64,000 bases of DNA, taken from NCBI GenBank assembly GCA_029959085.1, contig JARWIR010000011.1, forward strand, positions 6,635,840 to 6,699,839. The letters run 5' to 3'. This document shows, piece after piece, positions 34,485 through 49,039 of the stretch (position 1 is its first letter; every line of letters begins with the position of its first letter). Under the pieces are notes generated by a model, which worked only from the letters and a program-made list of their open reading frames with translations, was not told where the DNA came from and did not search any database. Origin of the DNA: Nemophila menziesii. Its lineage: Eukaryota; Streptophyta; Magnoliopsida; Boraginales; Hydrophyllaceae. Position numbers and translations under genes: made by a program.

Positions 34485-36570
34485 GATTAATTAATTATTC
34501 TTTGGGGCAAGTAAAATATTAATTTGATTTTTTTGATCATTGACCCTTAAAAGAATATGTACACCTTATAAATAAAAAATTTATTTAAAAATTTAATATT
34601 AAATTTTATTATATTATTTAAAACAACAAATTGTGTCTTAATATATAAATGTTATTTCTGAAATATCTTAATTAAATAATAACATAAAAAAACTCAAAAT
34701 ATGAAATTGCATGTTTATATACGTAGCTAATGAATGATACATTTTTAAGAGAGTCAAAATTTTGACAGTTAAATATAAATTGGGTGAATTCCCTAGAGGG
34801 TATTGTTGATCATCTTGGAAAATCCTTTCACAAGATCAATAGAGCAAACTCGTGATGATAATGTGTTGAGAAATATTAGAACTGAACTAAAGAAAAAGAT
34901 ATATTGTGAATATATTTTTTGTATACCCAAAACTAGTTTTGTATAATAGAAATATTTTAATATATATATATATATAATTTTAAGAAGTAAATAGTAGCAT
35001 TGGAGACGTGGGTATTATATGTACATTAAATAAATTTTTTTTATTGAATATATTTTTATAAAATAAAGATTTTAGTAGTACATAATGTTATAAATATAAT
35101 TTTATTGTTAATAGTTCCAAAAAAAATCTTTAACTAAAAGGAGAAAAGAAAAAAGGATATGTGTATTATTGTTTTATTCTGGGTGAAATGATTATATTAG
35201 TTCAAGAGGAATTCTATACAAGACATACGTGTGTATTGGTGAGTATTACATCAAAATAAAATAGAGCTTATGAGTTGTGGTGTCTCAAGAAAACCTTATA
35301 AGAGTTATATAAAGGATGAGCTTACTTGCTATCATTATCATAAGAGTGGTCGTATCAAACCTAAATTCCCAAAAAATTTCAAAAAAAAGCCAATGAAAAT
35401 ATTAATGCAACATTGGTTGATGATAGCTCAAACCAAAGTGATGACAAAGAGCATGTAGCCAACTATGTTTCTTTCATGGCTACTTAAAAAGAAGAAGACG
35501 AGGTAAAGTTCAAATCTAACTTATGTTTATCTTAAGATCAATTAGACGATGGTATTAAAAATCTTATGATTTTTTACGTGATTACAAACACTCTCTTAAA
35601 TCAAACAAAAAACCAAATATTTGAAAACTTTTTACAAATATTTTAGGAAACAATGATGAGTTTGATGATAATAACTCTATCATTTTTAATAACAATAAGT
35701 TTATCCACAATTCACATAAAAAACTTTAATTATGACATTTAGGCTTTAATAAACTTGAATATTTAGGTTACTTTAATAACACATAATTCCTTCTATCTTA
35801 AAAAAATATACAATTATTAATTATTCATTAGATCTAATTGAGAATTTATCAAACTTTTGTATAAAACTAATTGTTAATTACACTACATGTCATTTTAGAA
35901 TGTACAACCAACAAAAAAATATTATATAAAAATCCATGCACGTTGATTTTGATGAAGGAAATTCTTTTAAAAGAAAGTGAAAAAATATAAAAGTTGAATA
36001 TACCAAGTTCCATCAACTTGAAGAAGAAGTAAAACCTATTATATCATAACCTTAAATTTATTCTGACATTCAAACTATTAAAGAGAAGAATGATGAAACT
36101 CCCAAAGAACTTCATAGAAGTAGGAACAATGTTAGAGGACTCTTGCTAAAGTTAATACTTGGTGATCCAAGTAAAGGGCTAAGAACACATTCAACTCTTA
36201 ATGATTTGTGTTCTCATTGTACTTTCTTGTCTAAATTCAGACCGAAGAATAACAAATAAGATCTACTTGATGATCATTTGGTAAATGCAATGCATGAAGA
36301 GTTTATAACGATTTTATAAGGATTTTGATACGAGTATGCATAGTGAATTCCAATTGCACATGATTGGAGAATTTAACTTCTTCCTCAGACTAAAAATAAA
36401 GAAAATGGAAGATGGGATCTGTCTCAACCAAGCTAAATAAGCCAAAGATCTTATTAAGAAGTTTGAACTTACTAATTCCAAGTGGGTTGGAATTCCCATA
36501 AGGAAACATCCACAACTCTTATTAAACAAGAATAAAAGGTAACGATGTTGATGAGAAGACGTACTTAGTA
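34485..36570 (+). repeat. Satellite monomer 4 (2,086 bp)
   Basis: Longest unit, owing partly to a long TA run (about 34,960-34,976). Gag remnant 35,270-35,458; RT to 36,529. It has GATCAATAGAGC and TTTTGACAGTTAAAT, shared with monomers 5 and 8. Its second half resembles monomer 3. It has no equivalent in the second older block. Confidence 0.9.
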
Positions 36571-38653
36571 GATTAATTAATTATTCTTTGGGGCAAGTAA
36601 AATATTAATTTGATTTTTTTGATCATTGACCCTTAAAAGAATATGTACACCTTATAAATAAAAAATTTATTTAAAAATTTAATATTAAATTTTATTATAT
36701 TATTTAAAACAACAAATTGTGTCTTAATATATAAATGTTATTTCTGAGATATCTTAATTAAATAATAACATAAAAAACTCAAAATATGAAATTGCATGTT
36801 TATATACGTAGCTAATGAATGATACATTTTTAAGAGAGTCAAAATTTTGACAGTTAAATATAAATTGGGTGAATTCCCTAGAGGGTATTGTTGATCATCT
36901 TGGAAAATCCTTTCACAAGATCAATAGAGCAAACTCGTGATGATAATGTGTTGAGAAATATTAGAACTGAACTAAAGAAAAAGATATATTGTGAATATAT
37001 TTTTTGTATATCCAAAACTAGTTTTGTATAATAGAAATATTTTAATATATATATATATATAATTTTAAGAAGTAAATAGTAGCATTGGAGACGTGGGTAT
37101 TATATGTACATTAAATAAAATTTTTTTATTGAATATATTTTTATAAAATAAAGATTTTAGTAGTACATAATGTTATAAATATAATTTTATTGTTAATAGT
37201 TCCAAAAAAAATCTTTAACTAAAAGGAGAAAAGAAAAAAGGATATGTGTATTATTGTTTTATTCTGGGTGAAATGATTATATTAGTTCAAGAGGAATTCT
37301 ATACAAGACATACGTGTGTATTGGTGAGTATTACATCAAAATAAAATAGAGCTTATGAGTTGTGGTGTCTCAAGAAAACCTTATAAGAGTTATATAAAGG
37401 ATGAGCTTACTTGCTATTATTATCATAAGAGTGGTCGTATCAAACCTAAATTCCAAAAACTTTTCAAAAAAAAGCCAATGAAAATATTAATGCAACATTG
37501 GTTGATGATAGCTCAAACCAAAGTGATGACAAAGAGCATGTAGCCAACTATGTTTCTTTCATGGCTACTTAAAAAGAAGAAGACGAGGTAAAGTTCAAAT
37601 CTAACTTATGTTTATCTTAAGATCAATTAGACGATGGTATTAAAAATCTTATGATTTTTTACGTGATTACAAACACTCTCTTAAATCAAACAAAAAACCA
37701 AATATTTGAAAACTTTTTACAAATATTTTAGGAAACAATGTTGAGTTTGATGATAATAACTCTATCATTTTTTATAACAATAAGTTTATCCACAATTCGC
37801 ATAAAAAACTTTAATTATGACATTTAGGCTTTAATATACTATAATATTTAGGTTACTTTAATAACACATAATTCCTTCTATTTTTAAAAAAATACAATTA
37901 TTAATTATTCATTAAATCTAATTGAGAATTTATCAAACTTTTGTATAAACCTAATTGTTAATTACACTACATGTCATTTTAGAATGTACAACCAACAAAC
38001 AAATATTATATAAAAATCCATGCACGTTGATTTTGATGAAGGAAATTCTTTTAAAAGAAAGTGAAAAAATATAAAAGTTGAATATACCAAGTTCCATCAA
38101 CTTGAAGAAGAAGTAAAACCTATTATATCATAACCTTAAATTTATTCTGACATTCAAACTATTAAAGAGAAGAATGATGAAACTCCCAAAGAACTTCATA
38201 GATGTAGGAACAATGTTAGAGGACTCTTGCTAAAGTTAATACTTGGTGATCCAAGTAAAGGGCTAAGAACACATTCAACTCTTAATGATTTGTGTTCTCA
38301 TTGTACTTTCTTGTCTAAATTCAGACCGAAGAATAACAAATAAGATCTACTTGATGATCATTTGGTAAATGCAATGCTTGAAGAGTTTATAACGATTTAA
38401 AAGGATGTTGATACGAGTATGCATAGTAAATTCCAATTGCACATGATTGGAGAATTTAACTTCTTCCTCAGACTAAAAATAAAGAAAATGGAAGATGGGA
38501 TCTGTCTCAACCAAGCTAAATAAGCCAAAGATCTTATTAAGAAGTTTGAACTTACTAATTCCAAGTGGGTTGGAATTCCCATAAGGAAACATCCACAACT
38601 CTTAATAAACAAGAATAAAAGGTAACGATGTTGATGAGAAGACGTACTTAGCA
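36571..38653 (+). repeat. Satellite monomer 5 (2,083 bp)
   Basis: Gag remnant 37,355-37,543; RT to 38,612. Diagnostic CACAATTCGCATAAAAAACT (about 37,791) and TATACTATAATATTT are shared only with monomer 8. CATAGATGTAGG and GCTTGAAGAG in the pol part are also shared with 8. Confidence 0.9.
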
Positions 38654-40735
38654 GATTAATTAATTATTCTTTGGGGCAAGTAAAATATTAATTTGATTTT
38701 TTGGATCATTGACCCTTAAAAGAATATGTACACCTTATAAATAAAAAATTTATTTAAAAATTTAATATTAAATTTTATTATATTATTTAAAACAACAAAT
38801 TGTGTCTTAATATATAAATGTTATTTCTGAAATATCTTAATTAAATAATAACATAAAAAAACTCAAAATATGAAATTGCATGTTTATATACGTAGCTAAT
38901 GAATGATACATTTTTAAGAGAGTCAAAATTTTGACTGTTAAATATAAATTGGGTGAATTCCCTAGAGGGTATTGTTGATCATCTTGGAAAATCCTTTCAC
39001 AAGATCAAAAGAGAAAACTCGTGATGATAATGTGTTGAGAAATATTAGAAGTGAACTAAAGAAAAAGATATATTGTGAATATATTTTTTGTATATCCAAA
39101 ACTAGTTTAGTATAATAGAAATATTTTAATATATATATATAATTTTAAGAAGTAAATAGTAGTATTGGAGACGTGGGTATTATATGTACATTAAATAAAT
39201 TTTTTTTATTGAATATATTTTTATAAAATAAAGATTTTAGTAGTACATAATGTTATAAATATAATTTTATTGTTAATAGTTCCAAAAAAAATCTTTAACT
39301 AAAAGGAGAAAAGAAAAAAGGATATGTGTATTATTGTTTTATTCTGGGTGAAATGATTATATTAGTTCAAGAGGAATTCTATACAAGACATACGTGTGTA
39401 TTGGTGAGTATTACATCAAAATAAAATAGAGCTTATGAGTTGTGGTGTCTCAAGAAAACCTTATAAGAGTTATATAAAGGATGAGCTTACTTGCTATTAT
39501 TATCATAAGAGTGGTCGTATCAAACCTAAATTCCCAAAAAATTTCAAAAAAAAGCCAATGAAAATATTAATGCAACATTGGTTGATGATAGCTCAAACCA
39601 AAGTGATGACAAAGAGCATGTAGCCAACTATGTTTCTTTCATGGCTACTTAAAAAGAAGAAGACGAGGTAAAGTTCAAATCTAACTTATGTTTATCTTAA
39701 GATCAATTAGACGATGGTATTAAAAATCTTATGATTTTTTACGTGATTACAAACACTCTCTTAAATCAAACAAAAAACCAAATATTTGAAAACTTTTTAC
39801 AAATATTTTAGGAAACAATGATGAGTTTGATGATAATAACTTTATCATTTTTTATAACAATAAGTTTATCCACAATTCACATAAAAAACTTTAATTATGA
39901 CATTTAGGCTTTAATAAACTTGAATATTTAGGTTACATTAATAACACATAATTCCTTCTATTTTAAAAAAATATACAATTATTAATTATTCATTAGATCT
40001 AATTGAGAATTTATCAAACTTTTGTATAAAACTAATTGTTAATTACACTACATGTCATTTTAGAATGTACAACCAACAAACAAATATTATATAAAAATCC
40101 ATGCACGTTGATTTTGATGAAGGAAATTCTTTTAAAAGAAAGTGAAAAAATATAAAAGTTGAATATACCAAGTTCCATCAACTTGAAGAAGAAGTAAAAC
40201 CTATTATATCATAACCTTAAATTTATTCTGACATTCAAACTATTAAAGAGAAGAATGATGAAACTCCCAAAGAACTTCATAGAAGTAGGAACAATGTTAG
40301 AGGACTCTTGCTAAAGTTAATACTTGGTGATCCAAGTAAAGGGCTAAGAACACATTCAACTCTTAATGATTTGTGTTCTCATTGTACTTTCTTGTCTAAA
40401 TTCAGACCGAAGAATAACAAATAAGATCTACTTGATGATCATTTGGTAAATGCAATGCATGAAGAGTTTATTACCATTTTATAAGGATTTTGATACGAGT
40501 ATGCATAGTAAATTCCAATTGCACATGATTGGAGAATTTAACTTCTTCCTCAGACTAAAAATAAAGAAAATGGAAGATGGGATCTGTCTCAACCAAGCTA
40601 AATAAGCCAAAGATCTTATTAAGAAGTTTGAACTTACTAATTCCAAGTGGGTTGGAATTCCTATAAGGAAACATCCACAACTCTTATTAAACAAGAATAA
40701 AAGGTAACGATGTTGATGAGAAGACGTACTTAGTA
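38654..40735 (+). repeat. Satellite monomer 6 (2,082 bp)
   Basis: Gag remnant 39,435-39,623; RT to 40,694. Carries GAGAAAACTCG (others GAGCAAACTCG) and GAAGTGAAC. Its RT end (GTTTATTACCATTTT) is like monomer 2, so it leads into a monomer-3-like unit again. Confidence 0.9.
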
Positions 40736-42814
40736 GATTAATTAATTATTCTTTGGGGCAAGTAAAATATTAATTTGATTTTTTGGATCATTGACCCTTA
40801 AAAGAATATGTACACCTTATAAATAAAAAATTTATTTAAAAATTTAATATTAAATTTTATTATATTATTTAAAACAACAAATTGTGTCTTAATATATAAA
40901 TGTTATTTCTGAAATATCTTAATTAAATAATAACATAAAAAACTCAAAATATGAAATTGCATATTTATATACGTAGCTAATGAATGATACATTTTTAAGA
41001 GAGTCAAAATTTTGACTGTTAAATATAAATTGGGTGAATTCCCTAGAGGGTATTGTTGATCATCTTGGAAAATCCTTTCACAAGATAAAACGAGCAAACT
41101 CGTGATGATAATGTGTTGAGAAATATTAGAACTGAACTAAAGAAAAAGATATATTGTGAATATATTTTTTGTATATCCAAAACTAGTTTAGTATAATAGA
41201 AATATTTTAATATATATAAAATTTTAAGAAGTAAATAGTAGAATTGGAGACGTGGGTATTATATGTTCATTAAATAAATTTTTTTTATTGAATATATTTT
41301 TATAAAATAAAGATTTTAGTAGTACATAATGTTATAAATATAATTTTATTGTTAATAGTTCAAAAAAAATCTTTAACTAAAAGGAGAAAAGAAAAAAGGA
41401 TATGTGTATTATTGTTTTATTCTGGGTGAAATGATTATATTAGTTCAAGAGGAATTCTATACAAGACATAAGTGTGTATTGGTGAGTATTACATCAAAAT
41501 AAAATAGAGCTTATGAGTTGTGGTGTCTCAAGAAAACCTTATAAGAGTTATATAAAGGATGAGCTTACTTGCTATCATTATCATAAGAGGGGTCATATCA
41601 AACCTAAATTCCTAAAACTTTTCAAAAATAAAACCAATGAAAATATTAATGCAACATTGGTTGATGATAGCTCAAACCAAAGTGATGACAAAGAGCATGT
41701 AGCCAACTATGTTTCTTTCATGGCTACTTAAAAAGAAGAAGACGAGGTAAAGTTCAAATCTAACTTATGTTTATCTTAAGATCAATTAGACGATGGTATT
41801 AAAAATCTTATGATTTTTTACGTGATTACAAACACTCTCTTAAATCAAACAAAAAACCAAATATTTGAAAACTTTTTACAAATATTTTAGGAAACAATGA
41901 TGAGTTTGATGATAATAACTCTATCATTTTTAATAACAATAAGTTTATCCACAATTCACATAAAAAACTTTAATTATGACATTTAGGCTTTAATAAACTT
42001 GAATATTTAGGTTACTTTAATAACACATAATTCCTTCTATTTTAAAAAAATATACAATTATTAATTATTCATTAGATCTAATTGAGAATTTATCAAACTT
42101 TTGTATAAAACTAATTGTTAATTACACTACATGTCATTTTAGGATGTACAACCAACAAAAAAATATTATATAAAAATCCATGCACGTTGATTTTGATGAA
42201 GGAAATTCTTTTAAAAGAAAGTGAAAAAATATAAAAGTTGAATATACCAAGTTCCATCAACTTGAAGAAGAAGTAAAACCTATTATATCATAACCTTAAA
42301 TTTATTCTGACATTCAAACTATTAAAGAGAAGAATGATGAAACTCCCAAAGAACTTCATAGAAGTAGGAACAATGTTAGAGGACTCTTGCTAAAGTTAAT
42401 ACTTGGTGATCCAAGTAAAGGGCTAAGAACACATTCAACTCTTAATGATTTGTGTTCTCATTGTACTTTCTTGTCTAAATTCAGACCGAAGAATAACAAA
42501 TAAGATCTACTTGATGATCATTTGGTAAATGCAATGCATGAAGAGTTTATAACGATTTTATAAGGATTTTGATACGAGTATGCATAGTAAATTCCAATTG
42601 CACATGATTGGAGAATTTAACTTCTTCCTCAGACTAAAAATAAAGAAAATGGAAGATGGGATCTGTCTCAACCAAGCTAAATAAGCCAAAGATCTTATTA
42701 AGAAGTTTGAACTTACTAATTCCAAGTGGGTTGGAATTCCCATAAGGAAACATCCACAACTCTTATTAAACAAGAATAAAAGGTAACGATGTTGATGAGA
42801 AGACGTACTTAGTA
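40736..42814 (+). repeat. Satellite monomer 7 (2,079 bp)
   Basis: Partner of monomer 3. Its gag remnant (41,513-41,731) has a one-base length difference in the A-run (AAAAATAAAA), so the open frame continues into the acidic Gag segment for 72 codons before the shared stop. This is chance variation in a homopolymer, not restored function. RT to 42,773. Confidence 0.9.
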
Positions 42815-44890
42815 GATTAATTAATTATTCTTTGGGGCAAGTAAAATATTAATTTGATTTTGATCATTGACCCTTAAAAGAATATGTACACCTTATAAAT
42901 AAAAAATTTATTTAAAAATTTAATATTAAATTTTATTATATTATTTAAAACAACAAATTGTGTCTTAATATATAAATGTTATTTCTGAAATATCTTAATT
43001 AAATAATAACATAAAAAACTCAAAATATGAAATTTCATGTTTATATACGTAGCTAATGAATGATACATTTTTAAGAGAGTCAAAATTTTGACAGTTAAAT
43101 ATAAATTGGGTGAATTCCCTAGAGGGTATTGTTGATCATCTTGGAAAATCCTTTCACAAGATCAATAGAGCAAACTCGTGATGATAATGTGTTGAGAAAT
43201 ATTAGAACGGAACTAAAGAAAAAGATATATTGTGAATATATTTTTTGTATATCCAAAACTAGTTTTGTATAATAGAAATATTTTAATATATATATATATA
43301 ATTTTAAGAAGTTAATAGTAGTATTGGAGACGTGGGTATTATATGTACATTAAATAAATTTTTTTTATTGAATATATTTTTATAAAATAAAGATTTTAGT
43401 AGTACATAATGTTATAAATATAATTTTATTGTTAATAGTTCCAAAAAAAATCTTTAACTAAAAGGAGAAAAGAAAAAAGGATATGTATTATTGTTTTATT
43501 CTGGGTGAAATGATTATATTAGTTCAAGAGGAATTCTATACAAGACATACGTGTGTATTGGTGAGTATTACATCAAAATAAAATAGAGCTTATGAGTTGT
43601 GGTGTCTCAAGAAAACCTTATAAGAGTTATATAAAGGATGAGCTTACTTGCTATTATTATCATAAGAGTGGTCGTATCAAACCTAAATTCCCAAAACTTT
43701 TCAAAAAAAAGCCAATGAAAATATTAATGCAACATTGGTTGATGATAGCTCAAACCAAAGTGATGACAAAGAGCATGTAGCCAACTATGTTTCTTTCATG
43801 GCTACTTAAAAAGAAGAAGACGAGGTAAAGTTCAAATCTAACTTATGTTTATCTTAAGATCAATTAGACGATGGTATTAAAAATCTTATGATTTTTTACG
43901 TGATTACAAACACTCTCTTAAATAAAACAAAAAACCAAATATTTGAAAACTTTTTACAAATATTTTAGGAAACAATGTTGAGTTTGATGATAATAACTCT
44001 ATCATTTTTTATAACAATAAGTTTATCCACAATTCGCATAAAAAACTTTAATTATGACATTTAGGCTTTAATATACTATAATATTTAGGTTACTTTAATA
44101 ACACATAATTCCTTCTATTTTAAAAAAAATACAATTATTAATTATTCATTAAATCTAATTGAGAATTTATCAAACTTTTGTATAAACCTAATTGTTAATT
44201 ACACTACATGTCATTTTAGAATGTACAACCAACAAACAAATATTATATAAAAATCCATGCACGTTGATTTTGATGAAGGAAATTCTTTTAAAAGAAAGTG
44301 AAAAAATATAGAAGTTGAATATACAAAGTTCCATCAACTTGAAGAAGAAGTAAAACCTATTATATCATAACCTTAAATTTATTCTGACATTCAAACTATT
44401 AAAGAGAAGAATGATGAAACTCCCAAAGAACTTCATAGATGTAGGAACAATGTTAGAGGACTCTTGCTAAAGTTAATACTTGGTGATCCAAGTAAAGGGC
44501 TAAGAACACATTCAACTCTTAATGATTTGTGTTCTCATTGTACTTTCTTGTCTAAATTCAGACCGAAGAATAACAAATAAGATCTACTTGATGATCATTT
44601 GGTAAATGCAATGCTTGAAGAGTTTATAACGATTTAAAAGGATGTTGATACGAGTATGCATAGTAAATTCCAATTGCACATGATTGGAGAATTTAACTTC
44701 TTCCTCAGACTAAAAATAAAGAAAATGGAAGATGGGATCTGTCTCAACCAAGCTAAATAAGCCAAAGATCTTATTAAGAAGTTTGAACTTACTAATTCCA
44801 AGTGGGTTGGAATTCCCATAAGGAAACATCCACAACTCTTAATAAACAAGAATAAAAGGTAACGATGTTGATGAGAAGACGTACTTAGTA
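42815..44890 (+). repeat. Satellite monomer 8 (2,076 bp)
   Basis: Partner of monomer 5 over its whole length. It has a 4-5-bp deletion in the T-run after the start (TTTGATTTTGATCATTG) and lacks GT in GGATATGTATTATTG (about 43,480). Gag remnant 43,592-43,780; RT to 44,849. Confidence 0.9.
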
Positions 44891-46970
44891 GATTAATTAA
44901 TTATTCTTTGGGGCAAGTAAAATATTAATTTGATTTTTTGGATCATTGACCCTTAAAAGAATATGTACACCTTATAAATAAAAAATTTATTTAAAAATTT
45001 AATATTAAATTTTATTATATTATTTAAAACAACAAATTGTGTCTTAATATATAAATGTTATTTCTGAAATATCTTAATTAAATAATAACATAAAAAAACT
45101 CAAAATATGAAATTGCATGTTTATATACGTAGCTAATGAATGATACATTTTTAAAAGAGTCAAAATTTTGACTGTTAGATATAAATTGGGTGAATTCCCT
45201 AGAGGGTATTGTTGATCATCTTGGAAAATCCTTTCACAAGATCAAAAGAGCAAACTCGTGATGATAATGTGTTGAGAAATATTAGAACTGAACTAAAGAA
45301 AAAGATATATTGTGAATATATTTTTTGTATATCCAAAACTAGTTTAGTATAATAGAAATATTTTAATATATATATATAATTTTAAGAAGTAAATAGTAGT
45401 ATTGGAGACGTGGGTATTATATGTACATTAAATAAATTTTTTTTATTGAATATATTTTTATAAAATAAAGATTTTAGTAGTACATAATGTTATAAATATA
45501 ATTTTATTGTTAATAGTTCCAAAAAAAATCTTTAACTAAAAGGATAAAAGAAAAAAGGATATGTGTATTATTGTTTTATTCTGGGTGAAATGATTATATT
45601 AGTTCAAGAGGAATTCTATACAAGACATACGTGTGTATTGGTGAGTATTACATCAAAATAAAATAGAGCTTATGAGTTGTGGTGTCTCAAGAAAACCTTA
45701 TAAGAGTTATATAAAGGATGAGCTTACTTGCTATTATTATCATAAGAGTGGTCGTATCAAACCTAAATTCCCAAAACTTTTCAAAAAAAAGCCAATAAAA
45801 ATATTAATGCAACATTGGTTGATGATAGCTCAAACCAAAGTGATGACAAAGAGCATGTAGCCAACTATGTTTCTTTCATGGCTACTTAAAAAGAAGAAGA
45901 CGAGGTAAAGTTCAAATCTAACTTATGTTTATCTTAAGATCAATTAGACGATGGTATTAAAAATCTTATGATTTTTTACGTGATTACAAACACTCTCTTA
46001 AATCCAACAAAAAACCAAATATTTGAAAACTTTTTACAAATATTTTAGGAAACAATGTTGAGTTTGATGATAATAACTCTATCATTTTTTATAACAATAA
46101 GTTTATCCACAATTCACATAAAAAACTTTAATTATGACATTTAGGCTTTAATATACTTGAATATTTAGGTTACTTTAATAACACATAATTCCTTCTATTT
46201 TAAAAAAAATACAATTATTAATTATTCATTAAATCTAATTGAAAATTTATCAAACTTTTGTATAAACCTAATTGTTAATTACACTACATGTCATTTTAGA
46301 ATGTACAACCAACAAACAAATATTATATAAAAATCCATGCACGTTGATTTTGATGAAGGAAATTCTTTTAAAAGAAAGTGAAAAAATATAGAAGTTGAAT
46401 ATACAAAGTTCCATCAACTTGAAGAAGAAGTAAAACCTATTATATCATAACCTTAAATTTATTCTGACATTCAAACTATTAAAGAGAAGAATGATGAAAC
46501 TCCCAAAGAACTTCATAGAAGTAAAAACAATGTTAGAGGACTCTTGCTAAAGTTAATACTTGGTGATCCAAGTAAAGTGCTAAGAACACATTCAACTCTT
46601 AATGATTTGTGTTCTCATTGTACTTTCTTGTCTAAATTCAGACCGAAGATTAACAAATAAGATCTACTTGATGATCATTTGGTAAATGCAATGCATGAAG
46701 AGTTTATAACGATTTAAAAGGATGTTGATACGAGTATGCATAGTAAATTCCAATTGCACATGATTGGAGAATTTAACTTCTTCCTCAGACTAAAAATAAA
46801 GAAAATGGAAGATGGGATCTGTCTCAACCAAGCTAAATAAGCCAAAGATCTTATTAAGAAGTTTGAACTTACTAATTCCAAGTGGGTTGGAATTCCCATA
46901 AGGAAACATCCACAACTCTTAATAAACAAGAATAAAAGGTAACGATGTTGATGAGAAGACGTACTTAGCA
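44891..46970 (+). repeat. Satellite monomer 9 (2,080 bp)
   Basis: Gag remnant 45,672-45,860 (CCAATAAAA variant); RT to 46,929. Its pol end (AGTAAAAACAATG, CCGAAGATTAAC) matches the ends of monomers 12 and 15, so the trimeric register already begins in the second half of this unit. Confidence 0.9.
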
Positions 46971-49039
46971 GATTAATTAATTATTCTTTGGGGCAAGTAA
47001 AATATTAATTTCTTTTTTTGGATCATTGACCCTTAAAAAAATATGTACACCTTATAAATAAAAAATTTAATTAAAATTTTAATATTAAATTTTATTATAT
47101 TATTTAAAACAACAAATTGTGTCTTAATATATAAATGTTATTTCTGAAACATCTTAATTAAATAATAACATAAGAAAACTCAAAATATGAAATTGCATGT
47201 TTATATATGTAGCTAATGAATGATACATTTTTAAGAGAGTCAAAATTTTGACTATTAAATATAAATTCCCTAGAGGGTATTGTTGATCATCTTGGCAAAT
47301 CCTTTCACAACATCAAAAGATCAAACTCGTGATGATAATGTGTTGAGAAATATTAGAACTGAACTAAAGAAAAAGATATATTGTGAATATATTTTTTGTA
47401 TATCCAAAACTAGTTTTGTATAATAGAAATATTTTAATATATATATAATTTATGAAGTAAAGAGTAGAATTGGAGACGTGGGTATTATATGTACATTAAA
47501 TAAATTTTTTTTATTGAATATATTTTTATAAAATAAAGATTTTAGTAGTACATAATGTTATAAATATTATTTTATTGTTAATAGTTCCAAAAAAAATCTT
47601 TAACTAATAGGAGAAAAGAAAAAAGGATATGTGTATTATTGTTTTATTCTGGGTGAAATGATTATATTAGTTCAAGAGGAATTCTATACAAGACATACGT
47701 GTGTATTGGTGAGTATTACATCAAAATAAAATAGAGCTTATGAGTTGTGGTGTCTCAAGAAAACCTTATAAGAGTTATATAAAGGATGAGCTTACTTTCT
47801 ATTATTATCATAAGAGTGGTCATATCAAACCTAAATTCCCAGAACTTTTCAAAAAAAAGCCAATGAAAATATTAATGCAACATTGGTTGATGATAGCTCA
47901 AACCAAAGTGATGACAAAGAGCATGTAGCCAACTATGTTTCTTTCATGGCTACTTAAAAAGAAGAAAACGAGGTAAAGTTCAAATCTAACTTATGTTTAT
48001 CTTAAGATCAATTAGACGATGGTATTAAAAATCTTATGATTTTTTACGTGATTACAAACACTCTCTTAAATCAAACAAAAAACCAAATATTTGAAAACTT
48101 TTTACAAATATTTTAGGAAACAATGTTGAGTTTGATGATAATAACTCTATCATTTTTTATAACAATAACTTTATCCACAATTCACATAAAAAATTTTAAT
48201 TATGACATTTAGGCTTTAATATACTTGAATATTTAGGTTACTTTAATAACACATAATTCCTTATATTTTAAAAAAAATATAATTATTAATTATTCATTAA
48301 ATCCAATTGAGAATTTATCAAACTTTTGTATAAAACTAATTGTTAATTACACTACAAGTCATTTTAGAATGTACAACCAACAAACAAATATTATATAAAA
48401 ATCCATGCACGTTGATTCTGATGAAGGAAATTCTTTTAAAAGAAAGTGAAAAAATATAAAAGTTGAATATACCAAGTTCCATCAACTTGAAGAAGAAGTA
48501 AAACCTATTATATCATAACCTTAAATTTATTCTGACATTCAAACTATTAAAGAGAAGAATGATGAAACTCCCAAAGAACTTCATAGAAGTAGGAACAATG
48601 TTAGAGGACTCTTGCTAAAGTTAATACTTGGTGATCCAAGTAAAGGGCTAAGAACACATTCAACTCTTAATGATTTGTGTTCTCATTGTACTTTCTTGTC
48701 TAAATTCAGACCGAAGAATAACAAATAAGATCTACTTGATGATCATTTGGTAAATGCAATGCATGAAGAGTTTATAACGATTTTATAAGGATTTTGATAC
48801 GAGTATGCATAGTAAATTCCAATTGCACATGATTGGAGAATATAACTTCTTCCACAGACTAAAAATATAGAAAATGGAAGATGGGAGCTGTCTCAACCAA
48901 GCTAAATAAGCCAAAGATCTTATTAAGAAGTTTGAACTTACTAATTCCAAGTGGGTTGGAATTCCCATAAGGAAACATTCACAACTCTTAATAAACAAGA
49001 ATAAAAGGTAACGATGTTGATGAGAAGACGTACTTAGCA
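46971..49039 (+). repeat. Satellite monomer 10 (type a, 2,069 bp)
   Basis: First unit of higher-order repeat copy 1. Type a marks: ATTAATTTCTTTTTTTGGAT start, loss of the GGGTGAATT part (AATATAAATTCCCTAGAGG, about 47,259), GATCAAACTCG, TTTATGAAGTAAAGAG, knuckle with ...ELTFYYYHKSGHIKPKFPEL (gag remnant 47,740-47,928). RT to 48,998. Confidence 0.9.

Noticed and set aside
41513..41731. Restored Gag frame in monomer 7 as sign of selection
   Set aside because: A single length change in a homopolymer run in one of 17 units is expected by chance; the downstream stop and lost zinc ligands remain.
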